DNA of 64,000 bases from NCBI GenBank assembly GCA_003008705.1, contig PDUO01000008.1:1178001-1242000 (forward strand). The letters are read 5' to 3'. Source of the DNA: Pezicula radicicola (taxonomy: Eukaryota; Ascomycota; Leotiomycetes; Helotiales; Dermateaceae). How positions within the stretch are numbered: position 1 is the stretch's first letter; each line of letters opens with the position of its first letter. Positions 60,171 through 64,000 of the stretch are shown one piece after another. The notes under the pieces were generated by a model. The model was given only the letters and a program-made list of their open reading frames with translations. It did not search any database and was not told where the DNA came from. The position numbers and the translations under genes are program-made.

Positions 60171-60927
60171 TAGTATAATACACAAGCTTGGAGTAGTTTT
60201 TTTGACATGCCAATAGCGATTTTAATGTTCCCCGTCTTAGATTCGGGTTGAATTGAGCCCATCGTAGCAAATTATGATGAATTGTGATACAAAAAATTAG
60301 ACCTGAATAGAAAGACGCAATGAATCCTGTCCAGGTCTGGTCATGAGCTGAATAAGGCTTTCTGGGGAGGGATCGCCGCCATCCCAATAGCGGAGATGCA
60401 GCTGTGTGCGAAAGTCGGGGACGGCTCATCCGACTCATCATACTTTTAGAAGGTGGACCCGACGAAGATGGGGTCTTGACATCTAAGCAAGATTGGTAGA
60501 TACAGTAGATGCATGGGGCTGATGAATACGGAGATATAAGCGACTGTATCGGTCAAAAATGGGGGACGCGCTAACCTCTTGTCGTGCCGTATGCATCGGC
60601 ACCTGCATCAAGAGGTCCCAGGTCTTAGACGGGGTTGACCTTCTTTGTTTCTGGAACTGCTAGCGGGAACAGTACTGTTATCTCGTAGCTCCATTAAATG
60701 TTGATCCTGTGCCGTTGTCATACCACTTCACAACTTGTACCGAGTAGATTTGGTGGAAGCGAGCGATAAGAACATTGTGGCTAGCGCCCCGATGGGCCTA
60801 GCATTCCCCTTTACTTATCAGTGATGAGATGGAATATATACCCCCTCTTTCCCCAGTCCTGCGCATCTTTCTACTGGATCAGATTTTCCATTTGTTTCAG
60901 AAACTCAAATAGCAAACTGTGTTGGAA
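60171..60927. promoter_or_regulatory. Divergent promoter with three GATA motifs, 5-oxoprolinase / MFS permease
   Basis: The 757 bp between two opposing starts contain GATA-factor sites of the HGATAR form: TTATCT (60678-60683, minus-strand AGATAA), CGATAAG (60764-60770) and CTTATCA (60814-60820, minus-strand TGATAAG). A TATATA lies at 60835-60840, followed by a CT-rich tract, about 90 bp before the permease ATG. GATA sites of this type bind AreA/Gln3-like nitrogen regulators. That they function here is inference from the genes served. Confidence 0.6.
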
Positions 60928-62620
60928 ATGGCGCAGTCTACTGCAGATGACAAAGTTGCTGTGCCTACAGTTCCAGATGTTGAGATAGGTCACACCCAAA
61001 GTCTCGGCCAAGATACGAAGCTTGAACTTCCAACCAATGCGGATAAAGCTGCAGGCTTTCTGTTAAACACAGAAGGATATGGCCAGCTTACTGCCGAGGC
61101 AGAGAAGCGATTGAAGAGGAAGATCGATTGGGTTATGATTCCTATGGTGAGTTTTCGGTGCATTATTATGATAGTATCTAATTGTGATTACCGCAGCTCT
61201 TCCTAGTCGCGACTCTTGGAGCTGTTGATAAAGTTGCCCTTGGAACTGCTGCTCTGTATGGCCTCAAGACGGATAACCATCTCGTCGGTCAGCAGTACAG
61301 CTGGCTTGGCTCAATTCTGTCTTTGGGAGCGATTGTTGGTATGCCCATATCATCTTTCTTGATTCAGCGCCTTCCGAGTGCAAAATACCTGTGCGGTTGC
61401 TCAATCGGATGGTCTGCTATGTGTCTGCTACTACCGGCGTGCTCCAACTTCGGGGGTCTTGCCACACTGAGATTCCTCATGGGGACTATGGAGGCTATCA
61501 TCGTCCCTGGAATCAGTCTCATTATCGCTGGGTTTTATACGAAGGAAGAACAACCACCGAGAAATGCTCTCGTTTTCGCTGCTGCAAGCTCGGTAGTCAA
61601 TGGATTCCTATCTTGGGCGATTGGCCACGTACCAAAGACCGCTCCATTAGCAATCTGGCAATACCTCTTCCTCCTTACAGGTACGTAAAACCATTATTAG
61701 CTCCTATCACCAAACATCTAAATAACTCCATCCAGGGTCGGTATCAATGCTCTACTCTATCGTGGCGTTCATTTTCCTCCCAGATGATCCAATGAATGCC
61801 CGATTCCTTAGCGCAGAAGAGAAGTACCAAGCTGTTGCACGTCTTGCAGCCAATAAGACCGGTATCGTAAATCGAACTTTCAAGATAGACCAGGCAAAAG
61901 AGGCTTTTCTGGATCCAAAAACCTGGATTCTGTTCTTTTTTAATATCGCTATTAACATCCCCAACGGGGGACTTACAACATTTGGTGGCTTGATTATTGC
62001 TGGCCTCGGGTTCTCCGGTGTGAATGCGTCTCTGTTAACAATGCCTACTGGCGTCATGTCAACACTCGCAGCCTTTGTATTCTCACTCATTGCCGCAAAA
62101 TGGCACAATCGTCGATGCCTCGTGACTATTGTTGCATGCTGCATTCCGATAATTGGCTCCATCATCGTCTACTCACTACCCCGCTCAAACCAGGGTGGCC
62201 AGATGGTGGGACTTTACCTTTTGTATACATACTTTGGACCATATGTTGTTGGTAAGTTGACTCTCCTCTTCTCATTCCACTGACCTACCTAACCAATCTA
62301 TAGGCATCTCCCTTGCACAAGCGAACACTGCAGGACATACGAAGAAAACAGTCGTCTTCGCCATCCTGTATGTCGGATATGCTGTAGGCAATCTCATCGG
62401 GCCACAAACTTTCAGAGCCTCGCAAGCACCAGCATACACTGGTGGCTTCACGGCAATGATCGTTTGCTATTGCATCTGTATTGCTTTGATGGGATTGTAC
62501 TGGGCTATAGCGCTTGCGCAGAACAGAACAGCGGACGCTAGCGCGCATGATGAGGAATTAGTAGATGGGTTCATGGATTTGACAGACAAACAGCAAGAAG
62601 GGTTCAAGTACACTACTTAG
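60928..62620 (+). CDS. MFS permease, DAL5/allantoate-type (anion:cation symporter family), 511 aa
   Basis: Exons 60928-61146, 61197-61680, 61736-62251 and 62304-62620 join to 512 codons. The pattern fits the fungal ACS/DAL5 family: a long soluble N-terminus with RLKRKIDWVMIPM at the first span, DKVALGTAALYGLKTD, QYSWLGSILSLGAIVG, RFLMGTMEAIIVPG, FLPDDPMNARFL, NIPNGGLTTFGGLII and YFGPYVVGISLAQANTAG. About 12 spans are expected at the plasma membrane. Family members import allantoate, ureidosuccinate, dipeptides, nicotinate or other organic anions with protons. It is divergent from 5-oxoprolinase, so 5-oxoproline or a gamma-glutamyl compound is a reasonable but untested substrate guess. Confidence 0.92.
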
Positions 62621-62879
62621 AGTAAAGCACTTAGAAATGGGTAGACAGCAAACTCCCAAGAATGTTAATGTTTGCTAGTCGTACAGTAATTCGCACTAGC
62701 TCGCGTCCCCTGCTGCGGCGGGGTTTTAGTGCTTACATCAACTGGTCCCAAACAAGGTCTTCAGAGTCCACCATAAATAGCACTCGCCAGAGATAAGTTA
62801 CAGTAGCCCATCCCCAATGCTTTCTCTCTGGAAGTGAATTGCATCTACTCATTTCTTTTCCTCGAGAGAGCCAGCCACA

Positions 62880-63856
62880 ATGGGGGCCACTTTCTCGCAG
62901 CTCTTCCCTCCGAACCAACCTTGACAGAGCAGAATTTACCGAGTCAAAAGGGCAAGGTCTTTATTGTCACTGGGGGTGCGTCTGGCGTTGGATTCCAACT
63001 TGCCAAGATCCTTTTCCAAAAGGGTGGCAAGGTCTATATAGCCGGTCGTTCTGAAGCCAATGCGCAGCAGAGTATCGACGAGATCAAACGCTCACTAGAG
63101 GAGACTCTGTCGACCGGTCACCTTGAATACCTTCCCCTCGAGCTCGACGATCTAACCACAATCAAAGCCTCAGTCGAGACTTTCAAAAGCAAAGAATCAA
63201 GACTCGACGTCCTCTGGAATAATGCGGGCGTCTCCTTGCCCCCACTTGGCAGTGTGTCGAAACAAGACCATGAACTTATGATGGCGACGAACTGCCTCGG
63301 TCCCTTTATTTTCACTCAACTGCTACTCCCATGTCTCCAGGCTGCTGCTCAAACGGCAACGCCAGGTTCAGTGCGTGTCGTATGGACGAGTTCGCTGGTT
63401 GTAGATACGAATGCTTCAAAAGGGGGCATGGACTTAGCCGACCTGACGAACACACCAAAGGATCAGACTAAGAATTACGTATCTTCTAAGGCGGGTAATT
63501 GGTTTCTAGCCAGCGAGTTGGCGCGTGAAGTTGGTCCTCAAGGTATTCTCAGTTTGACTCAAAATCCAGGGCAGTTGAAGACGAATCTTCTGAGGCATGC
63601 CTCGACATGGATGAAGGTGGTTGCAGCGCCGCTTCTCTACGAAGCAAGGATGGGTGCGTATACTGAACTTTGGGCTGGCTTGTCAGATGAGGTAACGATG
63701 GAAATGAATGGTGGCTACGTGATACCATGGGGCAGAATACACCCGTCTCCGCGACAAGATCTGTTAGATGCACTGAAGAGTACGGAGGACGGAGGTACTG
63801 GATTGGCGGCCCAATTTCGAGAGTGGTGCGAAAAGCAGACTGTTGAGTATATCTAG
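62880..63856 (+). pseudogene. Short-chain dehydrogenase/reductase with N-terminal frame break
   Basis: The main frame (to the stop at 63854-63856) shows VFIVTGGASGVGFQLAKIL (the NAD(P) TGxxxGxG loop), VLWNNAGV, and the active-site YVSSK with upstream Ser in VVWTSSLVV. It resembles the retinol-dehydrogenase/WW-oxidoreductase-like SDR group with an extended C-terminus. No ATG opens this frame before the Rossmann motif. An ATG at 62880 starts MGATFSQLFPPN, a typical family N-terminus, but in another frame. At 62916-62917 one base seems missing, after which TLTEQNLPSQKGK continues in the main frame. The total would be about 325 residues. So either a one-base deletion broke the gene or the assembly has an error here. 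The rest of the gene is uninterrupted. Substrate is unknown. Confidence 0.85.
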
Positions 63857-64000
63857 GTATGTTCATGAGATATCAAGTAGTTACCTATAATTATATTATT
63901 AGCCAGATTGCAAACCATAGTATCGTGATGTGTAGAATTTAAAAGGTGAAGAAGTTGTAGACATCTATCCACGCAAAGGATAAGTGCACATTGCTCCTAT
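63857..64000. other. Window end, 3' flank of the SDR gene
   Basis: No feature beyond the probable 3' UTR. Confidence 0.4.

Noticed and set aside
60118..60441. Minus-strand 107-codon ORF at the 5' side of 5-oxoprolinase
   Set aside because: It overlaps exon 1 of 5-oxoprolinase in another frame. I could not use it as an upstream exon, since no donor joins its frame to DRGGTFTD.
1..64000. CRISPR arrays, operons, riboswitches
   Set aside because: None seen; the DNA is eukaryotic with spliced genes.

Overview
The window is nuclear DNA of a filamentous ascomycete. Genes carry many short GT-AG introns (mostly 47-90 nt), and compact gene blocks alternate with AT-rich islands full of transposon copies decayed by C-to-T changes, as expected of repeat-induced point mutation (RIP). 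A 1.86 kb element matching the description of Flipper/Fot1 transposons, a Pth11-type rhodopsin-domain protein and an asaB/GA4-desaturase-like protein suggest Pezizomycotina, perhaps a leotiomycete such as Botrytis or Sclerotinia relatives. The species cannot be fixed from sequence alone. All gene models were spliced by hand; exon coordinates are in the evidence fields and phases were checked.

Layout. 0-5 kb: one unrecognised 305-aa gene and a doubtful fragment. 5.2-11.5 kb: AT-rich island with a decayed DD34E Tc1/mariner copy, a decayed Flipper-like element and degenerate duplications, ending at a 40-N gap. 11.5-18 kb: a small Cys-rich protein, a Dap1-type heme protein, an MGR3-like mitochondrial TPR protein and an asaB-like protein. 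18.7-22.6 kb: a divergent pair of paralogous AIG1/GIMAP-like GTPases with coiled coils; one also carries ZZ-type zinc fingers. 23.7-31 kb: a calmodulin-like protein, a doubtful gene, tRNA-Ser(AGA), a secreted zincin-like protein and a hydrophilin-like repeat protein. 31.9-36 kb: an intact DDE transposon next to a RIP-decayed Tc1 copy. 37-45 kb: a GNAT acetyltransferase, a rhodopsin-domain protein, a MITE and a large multi-pass membrane protein. 47.5-64 kb: a metabolic block with aldehyde dehydrogenase, FAD amine/amino-acid oxidase-like protein, 5-oxoprolinase, a DAL5/allantoate-type MFS permease and a short-chain dehydrogenase with an N-terminal frame break.

The most unusual structure is a pair of about 118-bp hairpins (18405-18522 and 33662-33778). 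They share tips and apical core, but the middle 24 nt of their stems are unrelated between loci while staying complementary within each locus. Second is the head-to-head GTPase pair, which shares an intron at the same codon and phase. Third is the divergent 5-oxoprolinase/permease pair, with three GATA-factor motifs between them, which points to a nitrogen-regulated glutathione/pyroglutamate utilisation unit.
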